A stretch of 64,000 nt of DNA from Pseudomonas knackmussii B13 (GCF_000689415.1 NZ_HG322950.1:1991501-2055500), one strand, 5' to 3'; shown: positions 31,992 through 42,283, counted from the first letter of the stretch. Made by a program: numbers and translations. Notes: a model not told the origin generated them from the letters alone.

Positions 31992-34601
31992 TTAGGCCTG
32001 AACGACCGGGATCTTCGCGTTGGCCGCGGCTTCGCGGAACTCGGCGATCTGGTCGAAGCTCAGGTAGCGGTAGATGTCGGCAGACATGCTGTCGATATCT
32101 TTCGCGTAGGCCATGTACTCCTCGACGGTCGGCAGCTTGCCGATGATCGAAGCGACGGCGGCCAGCTCAGCCGATGCGAGGAACACATCGGTCGAGTCAC
32201 CCAGGCGGTTCGGGAAGTTACGGGTCGAGGTCGAAACGACGGTGGAACCGGTCTGGACGCGAGCCTGGTTACCCATGCACAGCGAGCAGCCCGGCATTTC
32301 CATGCGCGCGCCAGCCTTGCCGTAGATGCCGTAGTAGCCTTCCTCGGTCAGCTGGTGGGCGTCCATCTTGGTCGGCGGAGCCAGCCACAGACGGGTCGGA
32401 ATGCCACCCTTGACCTTGTCCAGCAGCTTACCGGCAGCGCGGAAGTGACCGATGTTGGTCATGCACGAACCGATGAACACCTCGTCGATCTTGCGACCTT
32501 CGACGCTGGACAGCAGGCGGGCGTCGTCCGGATCGTTCGGCGCGCACAGTACCGGCTCTTTCACGTCGGCCAGGTCGATCTCGATGACCGCGGCGTACTC
32601 GGCGTCCTTGTCGGCTTCCAGCAGTTGCGGGTTGGCCAGCCAGGCTTCCATCGCTTGCGCGCGGCGCTCCAGGGTGCGGGCGTCACCGTAGCCTTCGCCG
32701 ATCATCCAGCGCAGCAGGGTGATGTTCGACTTCAGGTACTCGGCGATGGCCTCTTCCGGCAGCTTGATGGTGCAACCGGCAGCCGAACGCTCGGCGGAGG
32801 CGTCGGACAGCTCGAAGGCTTGCTCGACGGTCAGGTCGTTCAGACCTTCGATCTCGAGGATGCGGCCGGAGAAGATGTTCTTCTTGCCTTTCTTCTCGAC
32901 GGTCAGCAGGCCAGCCTGGATCGCGTAGTAGGGGATGGCGTGGACCAGGTCACGCAGGGTGATGCCCGGTTGCAGCTTGCCCTTGAAGCGAACCAGTACC
33001 GATTCGGGCATGTCCAGCGGCATGACGCCGGTGGCAGCGGCGAAGGCTACCAGGCCGGAACCGGCCGGGAAGCTGATGCCGATCGGGAAGCGGGTGTGCG
33101 AGTCGCCGCCGGTGCCGACGGTGTCGGGCAGCAGCATGCGGTTCAGCCAGCTGTGGATGATGCCGTCGCCCGGACGCAGGGACACGCCACCGCGGGTCAT
33201 GATGAAGTCCGGCAGGGTGTGGTGGGTCTTGACGTCGATCGGCTTCGGATAGGCCGCGGTGTGGCAGAAGGACTGCATCACCAGGTCAGCGGAGAAGCCC
33301 AGGCAAGCCAGGTCTTTCAGCTCGTCGCGGGTCATCGGGCCGGTAGTGTCCTGGGAACCGACGGTGGTCATCTTCGGTTCGCAGTAGGTGCCCGGACGCA
33401 CGCCCTTGCCTTCCGGCAGGCCGCAGGCGCGACCGACCATCTTCTGCGCCAGGGTGTAGCCCTTGCCGCTGTCGGCCGGAGCTTCCGGCTTCTTGAACAG
33501 GTCGGATGGGGCCAGGCCCAGTTCGGCGCGCGCTTTCTCGGTCAGGCCACGGCCGACGATCAGCGGGATACGGCCGCCGGCGCGGACTTCGTCCAGCAGC
33601 ACGGGGGTCTTCAGCTCGAAGGTGGTGACCACTTCGCCGCTGTCATGACGCACGACCTTGCCCTCGTACGGGTACACGTCGATGACGTCGCCCATGGCCA
33701 GGTTGGTGCAGTCGAACTCGATCGGCAGGGCGCCGGCGTCTTCCATGGTGTTGTAGAAGATCGGGGCGATCTTGGTGCCGAAGCAGAAGCCGCCAGCGCG
33801 CTTGTTCGGAACGTAGGGGATGTCGTCGCCGAAGAACCACAGCACCGAGTTGGTGGCGGACTTGCGGGACGAACCGGTGCCGACCACGTCACCGACGTAG
33901 GCGACCGGGAAGCCTTTGGCCTTGACCGCTTCGATCTGCTTCAGCGGGCCAACGGAGCCCGGCTGTACCGGCTCGATGCCGTCGCGAGCCATTTTCAGCA
34001 TGGCCAGGGCATGCAGCGGGATGTCCGGGCGGGACCAGGCGTCCGGAGCCGGGGACAGGTCGTCGGTGTTGGTTTCGCCGGGCACCTTGAACACGGTCAG
34101 GGTGATTTTCTCGGCGACGGCCGGCTTGGCCTTGAACCACTCGCCTTCGGCCCAGGACTGCAGCACGGCCTTGGCCGCGGCGTTACCCTTCTTGGCGCGT
34201 TCGGAAACGTCGTGGAAGGCGTCGAACATCAGCAGGGTGTGCTTCAGCTGTTCGGCAGCGACTTCAGCCAGTTCGGCGTTGTCCAGCAGCTCGACCAGGG
34301 TGGCGATGTTGTAGCCGCCCTGCATGGTGCCCAGCAGCTCGGTGGCGCGGACCTTGCTGATCAGCGGGGAAGTGGCTTCGCCCTTGACGATGGCGGAGAG
34401 GAAACCGGCCTTGACGTATGCGGCCTCGTCAACACCCGGCGGGACGCGGTTGGTGATCAGGTCGAGGAGGAATTCTTCTTCGCCGGCCGGCGGGTTCTTC
34501 AGGAGTTCGACCAGACCTGCGGTCTGCTCGGCGTTCAGCGGCTGGGGCACGACGCCCTGGGCGGCACGCTCTTCTACGTGTTTGCGGTAGGCTTCAAGCA
34601 C
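31992..34601 (-). CDS. acnB: Aconitate hydratase B
   Basis: 869 residues, the standard AcnB length. It interconverts citrate and isocitrate (and 2-methylisocitrate) in the TCA cycle. Start is GTG at 34601 (VLEAYRKHVEERAAQG), the conserved AcnB N-terminus; in-frame ATGs further upstream would add an unrelated tail. The N-terminal HEAT-like domain and swivel (PAPDAWSRPDIPLHALAMLK) precede the [4Fe-4S] domains with cluster Cys in IGSCMTNIGHFRAAG and GCSLCMGNQARV. Apo-AcnB is known to bind mRNAs in other bacteria. Confidence 0.97.
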   Translation of the reverse strand: MLEAYRKHVEERAAQGVVPQPLNAEQTAGLVELLKNPPAGEEEFLLDLITNRVPPGVDEAAYVKAGFLSAIVKGEATSPLISKVRATELLGTMQGGYNIATLVELLDNAELAEVAAEQLKHTLLMFDAFHDVSERAKKGNAAAKAVLQSWAEGEWFKAKPAVAEKITLTVFKVPGETNTDDLSPAPDAWSRPDIPLHALAMLKMARDGIEPVQPGSVGPLKQIEAVKAKGFPVAYVGDVVGTGSSRKSATNSVLWFFGDDIPYVPNKRAGGFCFGTKIAPIFYNTMEDAGALPIEFDCTNLAMGDVIDVYPYEGKVVRHDSGEVVTTFELKTPVLLDEVRAGGRIPLIVGRGLTEKARAELGLAPSDLFKKPEAPADSGKGYTLAQKMVGRACGLPEGKGVRPGTYCEPKMTTVGSQDTTGPMTRDELKDLACLGFSADLVMQSFCHTAAYPKPIDVKTHHTLPDFIMTRGGVSLRPGDGIIHSWLNRMLLPDTVGTGGDSHTRFPIGISFPAGSGLVAFAAATGVMPLDMPESVLVRFKGKLQPGITLRDLVHAIPYYAIQAGLLTVEKKGKKNIFSGRILEIEGLNDLTVEQAFELSDASAERSAAGCTIKLPEEAIAEYLKSNITLLRWMIGEGYGDARTLERRAQAMEAWLANPQLLEADKDAEYAAVIEIDLADVKEPVLCAPNDPDDARLLSSVEGRKIDEVFIGSCMTNIGHFRAAGKLLDKVKGGIPTRLWLAPPTKMDAHQLTEEGYYGIYGKAGARMEMPGCSLCMGNQARVQTGSTVVSTSTRNFPNRLGDSTDVFLASAELAAVASIIGKLPTVEEYMAYAKDIDSMSADIYRYLSFDQIAEFREAAANAKIPVVQA

Positions 34602-35128
34602 AGTATTTCCCTCATCAGTGGTCCCGGAGGACGCGTATCCAGGAGACCCCTCCGATCCATTCGTCAGGCATGGTGGACGGTAATCCACGGACCTACGACG
34701 GCATCGGCAGCCTCCGGGCAGAAGCTGTTTTCAAAGTTTTACGCCGGAGGGCCTTGGAGGAGAGGGGCTGAACGCTTGAGGGGAGCGACCAGCCCGCGCG
34801 GCTGCCGGAATCTGTGCTTCGTGACGCTTTGAAAACAGCTTCTAACGGACATTGCGCCTTGTGAAAGGCGGGCCGATTCTACTGGAATTCACCAGCGAAA
34901 GTAAGCGGCAATCCGGCTTCGCAAAGGCTGATTTCGCCTAGACAAAAGGATGACGGCCACGTGCCTTTCGTCGGAATCAGTATTTGTCCGGCCGGTGTGC
35001 GAGGTCGGCGGAAAGGGCCATCAGCCGAGCCTTGCGAACGCTTCCTGACCCATCGGTCGCACCGCAGCGGTTTGCGATGCAGCGCACTCGACCCTAAGAT
35101 GCCGCTTTGCCCGAATTGCTCCAGCCCC
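34602..35128. other. acnB upstream region with a terminal-inverted-repeat element
   Basis: 527 bases between divergent acnB and the DUF1289 gene. The main visible structure is the 17-bp inverted repeat at 34720-34736 and 34827-34843. I found no clear -35/-10 pair and no further gene. An in-frame ATG at 35099 could extend the downstream gene by ten residues. Confidence 0.5.
34720..34843. repeat. MITE-like element with perfect 17-bp inverted ends
   Basis: AGAAGCTGTTTTCAAAG (34720-34736) and its exact reverse complement CTTTGAAAACAGCTTCT (34827-34843) bound a 124-base segment with no coding frame. No flanking direct repeat is obvious. I recall similar ends near other Pseudomonas genes but cannot confirm a family. 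Confidence 0.7.
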
Positions 35129-35605
35129 ATGTCCATCCAGCGAATCAAGACTCCCTGCGTCGGCCTGTGTTCCACGGTCTACGGCGATCTCGTGTGCCGC
35201 GGTTGCAAGCGTTTCCACCACGAGGTCGTGAACTGGAACCTTTACGGCGACGACGAGAAGCGCGCGGTGTGGAAGCGCCTTGAGGTGCTGCTGGTGCAAG
35301 TGATGATGGCCAAGCTCGAAGTCTTCGAGCCGCTGCGTCTGCGCGGCCAGTTGGAGCAACGGCAGATCCGCTTCAACGCCGAGCAGTCGCCGTATTGCTG
35401 GGCCTACCAGTTGATCGCCCGGGGTTCGCGGCTGATCCAGAACCTCGAGGCCTATGGTGTGGCGTTGCTGCCGGAATTCCGCGACTGGCCGCTGCCGGAT
35501 TTGCGCGATGCCATCGACCGGGAGTTCTTCCTGCTTTCCGAGGCCCATTACGAGCGCTACATAGCGCCGCGCTTCCTGCGCGAGGGGATGGACCTGCGCG
35601 TCTGA
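35129..35605 (+). CDS. DUF1289-domain protein
   Basis: 158 residues. The N-terminal ~45 are a DUF1289 motif (RIKTPCVGLCSTVYGDLVCRGCKR), a small Cys cluster that probably binds metal. The C-terminal ~110 residues are helical and conserved only in relatives (LVQVMMAKLEVFEPLRLRGQ; YCWAYQLIARGSRLIQNLEA). No signal peptide. The ATG at 35129 gives the usual SIQRIKTPC start; ATG 35099 would add MPLCPNCSSP, which has two more Cys. Neither start has a good ribosome site. Function unknown. Confidence 0.8.
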   Translation: MSIQRIKTPCVGLCSTVYGDLVCRGCKRFHHEVVNWNLYGDDEKRAVWKRLEVLLVQVMMAKLEVFEPLRLRGQLEQRQIRFNAEQSPYCWAYQLIARGSRLIQNLEAYGVALLPEFRDWPLPDLRDAIDREFFLLSEAHYERYIAPRFLREGMDLRV

Positions 35606-35637
35606 AAAAGCAACGGCCTGCACAGCGCAGGCCGTTG
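35604..35637 (-). terminator. Terminator between convergent DUF1289 and universal-stress genes
   Basis: CAACGGCCTGC/GCAGGCCGTTG is an 11-bp perfect stem. On the minus strand it is followed by CTTTTTC, so it ends the universal-stress transcript; the stem can also slow plus-strand transcripts. Confidence 0.85.
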
Positions 35638-35654
35638 GGCGGGATCTATTGCGC

Positions 35655-36518
35655 TCAGACTTTTGCGGCCAACTCTTCGAGATGGGCGACGATGTCGTCC
35701 GGCTTGAGCACCAGCACGTCGCTTTCGAGGGCATCCAGCACCACCTCGGCGGTGTTCCCGATCAGGGCGCCGGAGAACCCGCTGCGCGCCACCGTGCCGA
35801 TGACCGTAACCGCGGCTTCCAGCTGGTGCGCGGTGCGTGGGATCAGCACGTCGGCCGGCCCTTCCTCTATATGCAGATGTTCGTCGTCGACCCCGTACTC
35901 GGCCTGGAACGCCTTGCAGGCTTCGCGGTAGCGCGCCTCGATGGTTTCACTGAGCTGGAAGGTCGGGTCGGCGGCCGAAAGCATTGGCGAGGGGTGTGCG
36001 CTGATCACGTGCAACTGGCCGTGGGTCAGTCCGGCTATGTCGTAGGCATGGCTGACGATGCTGGCGTGCAGCGAGCGATGCTCGATATCGCTGTTGCCGA
36101 CGTCGACCGCGGCGAGGATGTTGCGCCCCGCCCAGGGCAGGGTGTTTTTCACCAGAAGAACCGGCGCAGGGCAGTGGCGTAGCAGCTTCCAGTCGTCGGG
36201 GGTGAGCAGGGCCTTCTTCAGCGGGCTGTCGGGCAGGTGCTGCTTGACCACCAAGCCGCAGCCCTCGGCCTGCTGCTCGGCGATGATGGTGCCCTGCAGG
36301 CTGTCGTGCCAGGCCTGCCGGCAACTGCTGCTGTAACCCTCCTCGCGCAGCTCTGCGGCGAGGTCCTCGAGCGATGTGAGCAGGTCGTCGCCCTTTTGGC
36401 AGGCCAGCAGGTGCAGGTGGGACTGGGTCACGCTGGCGATCAGCCGGGCGCGTTTGAGCGCCGGACCGTCCGGCTGTACGGGGTCCACTACTACGAGAAT
36501 GCTGCGGATGGCTTGCAT
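35655..36518 (-). CDS. Tandem universal stress protein (UspE-like)
   Basis: 287 residues with two UspA domains. Domain 1 (1-~145) begins MQAIRSILVVVDPVQPDGPA. Domain 2 (~150-287) begins AGRNILAAVDVGN and ends with the G-x9-G-nucleotide-type motif GTVARSGFSGALIGNTAEVV followed by VLVLKP. The second domain keeps the ATP-binding glycine pattern; the first is degenerate. In P. aeruginosa the homologue at this place is an anaerobically induced protein, which agrees with the Anr-like box upstream. It is convergent with the DUF1289 gene. Confidence 0.9.
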   Translation of the reverse strand: MQAIRSILVVVDPVQPDGPALKRARLIASVTQSHLHLLACQKGDDLLTSLEDLAAELREEGYSSSCRQAWHDSLQGTIIAEQQAEGCGLVVKQHLPDSPLKKALLTPDDWKLLRHCPAPVLLVKNTLPWAGRNILAAVDVGNSDIEHRSLHASIVSHAYDIAGLTHGQLHVISAHPSPMLSAADPTFQLSETIEARYREACKAFQAEYGVDDEHLHIEEGPADVLIPRTAHQLEAAVTVIGTVARSGFSGALIGNTAEVVLDALESDVLVLKPDDIVAHLEELAAKV

Positions 36519-36584
36519 GGTCGTCTCCCTGGGCTGTTGGTCTTGCTTTAGCAGAACTGTAGACGTGTTCCGATCATGCGGATC

Positions 36585-36598
36585 TTGAGGCACATCAA
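36585..36598 (-). promoter_or_regulatory. Anr/Dnr box upstream of the universal-stress gene
   Basis: Minus-strand TTGATGTGCCTCAA matches the FNR-type consensus TTGAT-N4-ATCAA at nine of ten positions. It is centred 73 bases before the start codon, so a class II promoter with a ~30-base leader would fit. It implies oxygen-limited induction. Confidence 0.7.
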
Positions 36599-36699
36599 AG
36601 GTAGAACTGGCTGTGCGCGGGTGCATTCGTATAATGCTCCGCCTTTTGGCTGCCGGCGCATTCATCGCAGCGCCTGCCGATGATCCAGTGGAGCCTCTC

Positions 36700-37305
36700 A
36701 TGTTGTCCGAAATCCGCGAGTTTCTTGGTTGCGCCACCCCCGACGCCTGGGTCGAGGCCGCGTTGCGGGACCAGGAGGTTCTGCTGATCGACCACAAGAA
36801 CAACGAGTTCAAGGCCGCCAGCACGGCGCTTGCACTGATCGCCAAGTACAGCACCCACGAGGAACTGGTGAACTTCATGTCGCGCCTGGCGCGCGAGGAG
36901 CTGCGCCACCACGAGCAGGTGCTGGCGATCCTGAAGAAGCGCGGCATCGGCCTGCGCCCGATCTCCGCCAGTCGCTACGCCTCGGGCCTGCGCGCGGCGG
37001 TGCGCAACCACGAGCCGCACAAGCTGATCGATACGCTGATCGTCGGCGCCTTCATCGAGTGCCGCAGCTGCGAGCGCTTCGCCGCGCTGGTCGATCACCT
37101 GGATGCGGACCTGGCGAAGTTCTACGGGTCGTTGCTCAAGTCCGAGGCACGGCACTTCCAGGGTTACCTGGGGTTGGCACGGCGTTACGGCGATGAAGCC
37201 GACATCGAAAAGCGCGTAGCGCACATTCGTGAGATCGAGGCGCAGCTGATCAGCTCGCCAGACGAAGAGTTCCGCTTCCACAGTGGCGTGCCCAGCGCCG
37301 CCTGA
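36700..37305 (+). CDS. miaE: tRNA-(2-methylthio-N6-isopentenyl-A37) hydroxylase
   Basis: 201 residues from ATG 36700, after GGAG. MiaE is a di-iron ferritin-like oxygenase that hydroxylates ms2i6A37 in tRNAs reading U-start codons. Iron ligands are in LIDHKNNEFKAAS (Glu), SRLAREELRHHEQVLAIL (E-x2-H) and GAFIECRSCERF plus KSEARHFQGYLGLA (second E-x2-H). Length is typical of the Pseudomonas form. It is divergent from the anaerobically induced stress gene; MiaE itself needs O2. Confidence 0.93.
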   Translation: MLSEIREFLGCATPDAWVEAALRDQEVLLIDHKNNEFKAASTALALIAKYSTHEELVNFMSRLAREELRHHEQVLAILKKRGIGLRPISASRYASGLRAAVRNHEPHKLIDTLIVGAFIECRSCERFAALVDHLDADLAKFYGSLLKSEARHFQGYLGLARRYGDEADIEKRVAHIREIEAQLISSPDEEFRFHSGVPSAA

Positions 37306-37313
37306 GCCCAAGG

Positions 37314-37345
37314 AAAAGCCGCCGGATTCGGCGGCTTTTTCGTTG
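37314..37345 (+). terminator. miaE intrinsic terminator
   Basis: AAAAGCCGCCG/CGGCGGCTTTTT stem with a GATT loop, T-rich tail on the plus strand and A-rich flank, nine bases after the miaE stop. Also separates the convergent lipoprotein gene. Confidence 0.9.
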
Positions 37346-37351
37346 TACGCC

Positions 37352-37561
37352 CTAGCGTTCGATGATCTGGCGAATCTGCGTCTGCGGAATCATCTGCTCT
37401 TTGCCCTCGGAGTCCTCGAACCGCACCATCCCGCTGTCCTTGTCCACGCGCGGCTTGTTGTCGGTGGTGATCATCTGGCCGTCGGCGGTGGTGATGATGT
37501 AGTGGCTGGAGCAGGCGCTCAGCGCCAGCAGGCAGGCGGCGAGTAGGAGGTGCGCTTTCAT
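37352..37561 (-). CDS. YgdI/YgdR-family small lipoprotein
   Basis: 69 residues. Signal peptide with lipobox LSAC, Cys at residue 17. The mature part (SSHYIITTADGQMITTDNKP ... GKEQMIPQTQIRQIIER) is the DUF903 SH3-like fold of E. coli YgdI/YgdR. Asn/Ser after the Cys (Ser-Ser) predicts outer-membrane sorting. Function in the envelope unknown. Monocistronic, facing miaE. Confidence 0.9.
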   Translation of the reverse strand: MKAHLLLAACLLALSACSSHYIITTADGQMITTDNKPRVDKDSGMVRFEDSEGKEQMIPQTQIRQIIER

Positions 37562-37635
37562 GGAGGATTCCCCGGGCTTTGCCGATGACGATAGATTCAG
37601 CTTAGCTGCCGGCCCGGGGGGGAGGCTGACCTGGA

Positions 37636-38379
37636 TCAGGAGCCGGAAGGCTCTGGCTCGAGGCTGAAGGGCGCCTGCTGCAGGCCATCGGCGTCCGCCT
37701 GCAGGGCCCAGCCCTGGCGGTCCCAGTCGCCCAGGACGATGCGGCGCGCGGGCTTGCCGTCGAGTTGCAAGTCATGGATGGCCGGGCGGTGGGTATGCCC
37801 GTGGATGAGGGTTTGCACGCCATGCTCGCGCATGACCTTCAGCACCTCTTCCGGGGTCACGTCGACAATTTCGCTGGCTTTCATGCGCGTTTGCGCACGG
37901 CTTTCCTTGCGTAGCTTGCGCGCCAGCTGATGGCGCTTCGCTAGCGGCAGATTGCGCAGGATGAACAGCGAGAACGGATTGCGCAGCCAGCGGCGCAGCT
38001 TCATGTAGCCGACATCCAGGGTGCACAGGCTGTCGCCGTGCATCAGCAGCACCTTTTCGCCATTGAGCGCGACGACGCTGGGGTCGCGGAGGAGGGTGCA
38101 GCCGGCCTCACGGCAGAAGGCCTTGCCGATCAGGAAGTCGCGGTTGCCATGCATCAGGTAGATGCGTGTCCCTGCATCGGACAGCTCGCGCAAGGCGCGG
38201 GCGATGGCGTGCTGGAACTCGTCCATGCCGTCGTCGCCGATCCAGGCTTCGAAGAAGTCGCCCAGTATGTAGAGCGCCTCGGCCTGGCGTGCGCGGGTGC
38301 GGAGGAAATGCAAGAACGCCCGGGTAATGTCCGGGCGTTCCGCTTCGAGATGCAGGTCCGAGATGAACAGGACGCTCAT
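37636..38379 (-). CDS. lpxH: UDP-2,3-diacylglucosamine diphosphatase LpxH
   Basis: 247 residues. It hydrolyses UDP-2,3-diacylglucosamine to lipid X and UMP in lipid A synthesis, at the cytoplasmic face of the inner membrane. Metallophosphoesterase motifs: LFISDLHLEAERP, ILGDFFEAWIGDD, MHGNRDFLIG, LLMHGDSLCTLD and LIHGHTHRPAIH. The middle basic helical cap (MKLRRWLRNPFSLFILRNLP) is typical. It starts four bases after the ppiB stop, so the two form an operon. Confidence 0.96.
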   Translation of the reverse strand: MSVLFISDLHLEAERPDITRAFLHFLRTRARQAEALYILGDFFEAWIGDDGMDEFQHAIARALRELSDAGTRIYLMHGNRDFLIGKAFCREAGCTLLRDPSVVALNGEKVLLMHGDSLCTLDVGYMKLRRWLRNPFSLFILRNLPLAKRHQLARKLRKESRAQTRMKASEIVDVTPEEVLKVMREHGVQTLIHGHTHRPAIHDLQLDGKPARRIVLGDWDRQGWALQADADGLQQAPFSLEPEPSGS

Positions 38380-38383
38380 CGAC

Positions 38384-38881
38384 TCACTCGCCGACGATCT
38401 CGGCTTTCTCGATGATCACGTCGTCGCTCGGCACGTCCTGGTGACCGGCGCGCATGGTGGTCGGCACGGCCTTGATCTTGTTGACCACGTCCATGCCGTC
38501 GACCACCTGGCCGAACACGCAGTAGCCCCAGCCCTGCACGGTCGGCGCGCTGTGGTTGAGGAAATCGTTGTCGGCGACGTTGATGAAGAACTGCGCGCTG
38601 GCCGAATGCGGTTCCATGGTGCGGGCCATGGCGACGGTGCCGATCTTGTTGGCGACGCCGTTGTTGGCTTCGTTCTTGATCGGTGCGCGGGTGCTCTTCT
38701 GCTTCATGCCTGGCTCGAAACCGCCGCCCTGGATCATGAAGTTGTTGATCACGCGGTGGAATACGGTGTTGTCGTAATGACCGCTCTTCACGTACTCCTT
38801 GAAGTTGGCCGCGGTTTCCGGGGCCTTGTCTTCGAAGAGTTCCAGGGTGATGACGCCGTGGTTGGTGTGCAGCTTGATCAT
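38384..38881 (-). CDS. ppiB: Cytoplasmic peptidyl-prolyl isomerase B (cyclophilin)
   Basis: 165 residues, a single cyclophilin domain without signal peptide. Active-site residues lie in YDNTVFHRVINNFMIQGGGF (Arg, Phe, Gln), SASAQFFINVADNDFLN and GWGYCVFGQVVDGMDVVNKI (Trp in the ligand pocket). It speeds proline isomerisation in the cytoplasm. First gene of the ppiB-lpxH unit and divergent from glnS by 123 bases. Confidence 0.95.
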   Translation of the reverse strand: MIKLHTNHGVITLELFEDKAPETAANFKEYVKSGHYDNTVFHRVINNFMIQGGGFEPGMKQKSTRAPIKNEANNGVANKIGTVAMARTMEPHSASAQFFINVADNDFLNHSAPTVQGWGYCVFGQVVDGMDVVNKIKAVPTTMRAGHQDVPSDDVIIEKAEIVGE

Positions 38882-39004
38882 GAGGGAATTCCGCTCTGTC
38901 GGGAAAATCGAAGGCCTGTCAGGGGGTTGACAGCTTCGGCTATGATAAGCGCTTTGGTTTGGCCGGCCTACCCTGGCCGAACGTCAGTAACGATCAAGGA
39001 CACC

Positions 39005-40687
39005 ATGAGCAAGCCCACCGCCGATTCGAAAGAAGCCACTGTCGCCGCCAACTTCCTGCGCCCCATCGTCCAGGCCGACCTCGAGAGCGGCAAGCACCAG
39101 AAGATCGTCACCCGCTTTCCGCCGGAGCCCAACGGCTACCTGCACATCGGTCACGCCAAGTCGATCTGCCTGAACTTCGGCCTGGCCAAGGAGTTCGGCG
39201 GTGACTGCCACCTGCGCTTCGACGACACCAATCCGGCGAAGGAAGACCAGGAATACATCGACGCCATCGAGGCTGACGTTAAGTGGCTGGGCTTCGACTG
39301 GGCGGGTGAGGTGCGCTATGCCTCCAACTATTTCGACCAGCTGCATGCCTGGGCCGTCGACCTGATCAAGGCCGGCAAGGCCTTCGTCTGCGACCTCAAC
39401 GCCGAGGAAATGCGCGAATACCGCGGTAGCCTGACCGAGCCGGGCAAGAACAGCCCCTTCCGTGATCGCTCGGTGGAAGAGAACCTGGACCTGTTCGCCC
39501 GCATGAAGGCCGGCGAGTTCCCGGACGGCGCGCGTTCGCTGCGCGCGAAGATCGACATGGCCTCGCCGAACATCAACCTGCGCGACCCGATCCTCTACCG
39601 CATCCGCCACGCCCATCACCACCAGACCGGCGACAAGTGGTGCATCTACCCGAGCTACGACTTCACCCACGGCCAGTCGGATGCCATCGAGGGCATCACC
39701 CACTCCATCTGCACCCTGGAGTTCGAGGACCATCGCCCGCTGTATGAGTGGTTCCTGGCCAACCTGCCGGTGCCGGCGCAGCCGCGCCAGTACGAATTCG
39801 CCCGCCTGAACCTGAACTACACCATCACCAGCAAGCGCAAGCTCAAGCAACTGGTGGACGAGAATCACGTCGACGGCTGGGACGATCCGCGCATGTCGAC
39901 CCTGTCCGGCTACCGCCGCCGTGGCTACACCCCGGCTTCGATCCGCACCTTCTGCGACATGATCGGCGTGAACCGCGCCGGCGGTGTGGTCGACATCGGC
40001 ATGCTCGAATTCGCCATTCGTGACGACCTCGACGCCAACGCCGAACGCGCCATGTGCGTGCTCAAGCCGCTGAAGGTGGTCATCACTAACTACCCGGAAG
40101 GCAAGGTCGAGAACCTCGAGCTGGCGCGCCATCCGAAGCAGGACATGGGCGTGCGCGTGCTGCCGTTCAGCCGCGAGATCTACATCGACGCGGGCGATTT
40201 CGAAGAAGTCCCGCCGGCCGGCTACAAGCGCCTGATCCCGGGCGGCGAAGTGCGCCTGCGCGGCAGCTACGTGATCCGCGCCGACGAAGCCATCAAGGAC
40301 GCCGCCGGCAACATCGTTGAGCTGCGCTGCAGCTACGACGAAAACACCCTCGGCAAGAACCCCGAAGGCCGCAAGGTCAAGGGCGTTATCCACTGGGTGC
40401 CGGCTGCAGAGAGCGTCGAGTGCGAAGTGCGTCTGTACGATCGCCTGTTCAAGTCGGCCAACCCGGAGAAATCGGAGGAGGGCGGCAGCTTCCTCGACAA
40501 CATCAACCCCGAGTCGCTGACAGTGCTCAAGGGTTGCCGTGCCGAGCCGTCGCTGGCCGACGCCACGCCGGAAGATCGCTTCCAGTTCGAGCGCGAAGGC
40601 TACTTCTGCGCCGATTCGAAGGACTCCAAGCCGGGCGCCCTGGTGTTCAACCGCACCGTCACCCTGCGCGATTCCTGGGGGCAGTAA
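39005..40687 (+). CDS. glnS: Glutaminyl-tRNA synthetase
   Basis: 560 residues from ATG 39005. Class I synthetase with RFPPEPNGYLHIGHAKSICL (HIGH motif, residues ~35-55) and NYTITSKRKLKQLVDENHVD (KMSKS equivalent, ~275-290). The two C-terminal beta-barrels that bind the anticodon are complete (PEGKVENLELARHPKQDMGV). Length is four residues over typical. cysS follows directly: its ATG is immediately after the glnS stop codon. Confidence 0.97.
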   Translation: MSKPTADSKEATVAANFLRPIVQADLESGKHQKIVTRFPPEPNGYLHIGHAKSICLNFGLAKEFGGDCHLRFDDTNPAKEDQEYIDAIEADVKWLGFDWAGEVRYASNYFDQLHAWAVDLIKAGKAFVCDLNAEEMREYRGSLTEPGKNSPFRDRSVEENLDLFARMKAGEFPDGARSLRAKIDMASPNINLRDPILYRIRHAHHHQTGDKWCIYPSYDFTHGQSDAIEGITHSICTLEFEDHRPLYEWFLANLPVPAQPRQYEFARLNLNYTITSKRKLKQLVDENHVDGWDDPRMSTLSGYRRRGYTPASIRTFCDMIGVNRAGGVVDIGMLEFAIRDDLDANAERAMCVLKPLKVVITNYPEGKVENLELARHPKQDMGVRVLPFSREIYIDAGDFEEVPPAGYKRLIPGGEVRLRGSYVIRADEAIKDAAGNIVELRCSYDENTLGKNPEGRKVKGVIHWVPAAESVECEVRLYDRLFKSANPEKSEEGGSFLDNINPESLTVLKGCRAEPSLADATPEDRFQFEREGYFCADSKDSKPGALVFNRTVTLRDSWGQ

Positions 40688-42073
<1,386 letters not shown>

Positions 42074-42107
42074 GTGTTGAAAAAGGGCCGCTGATCAGAC
42101 CCTGTGA

Positions 42108-42171
42108 ATATAGCCCATGAACGACAATGCCCGTATCGATCGATACGGGCATTGTCGTTCATGGGCTATAT
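42108..42171. repeat. 64-bp perfect palindrome at the left end of the MITE-like element
   Basis: The sequence from 42108 to 42139 is the exact reverse complement of 42140 to 42171, with centre TCGA|TCGA. In the larger copy only the inner 34 bases are palindromic, so the outer 15 bases on the left arm match the right arm only here. Confidence 0.95.
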
Positions 42172-42271
42172 CCGCGGTGAAGGGCGTGGTCAGGGCAGCT
42201 TGTTTCCGGTGTCGCTGGATGAGTTGGTCCCTGAAGAACATCTGGTCCGCGTGATCGAGTTGATGGGCTGA
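42161..42271 (+). pseudogene. Vestigial transposase frame (N-terminus joined to last residues)
   Basis: 36 codons: MGYIRGEGRGQGSLFPVSLD continuing to RVIELMG. The first ~33 codons equal the transposase N-terminus of the larger copy, and the last three its C-terminus (RLIELMA). The deletion kept the reading frame. Not expected to be functional. Confidence 0.8.
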
Positions 42272-42283
42272 TCCCTCCGAAAA

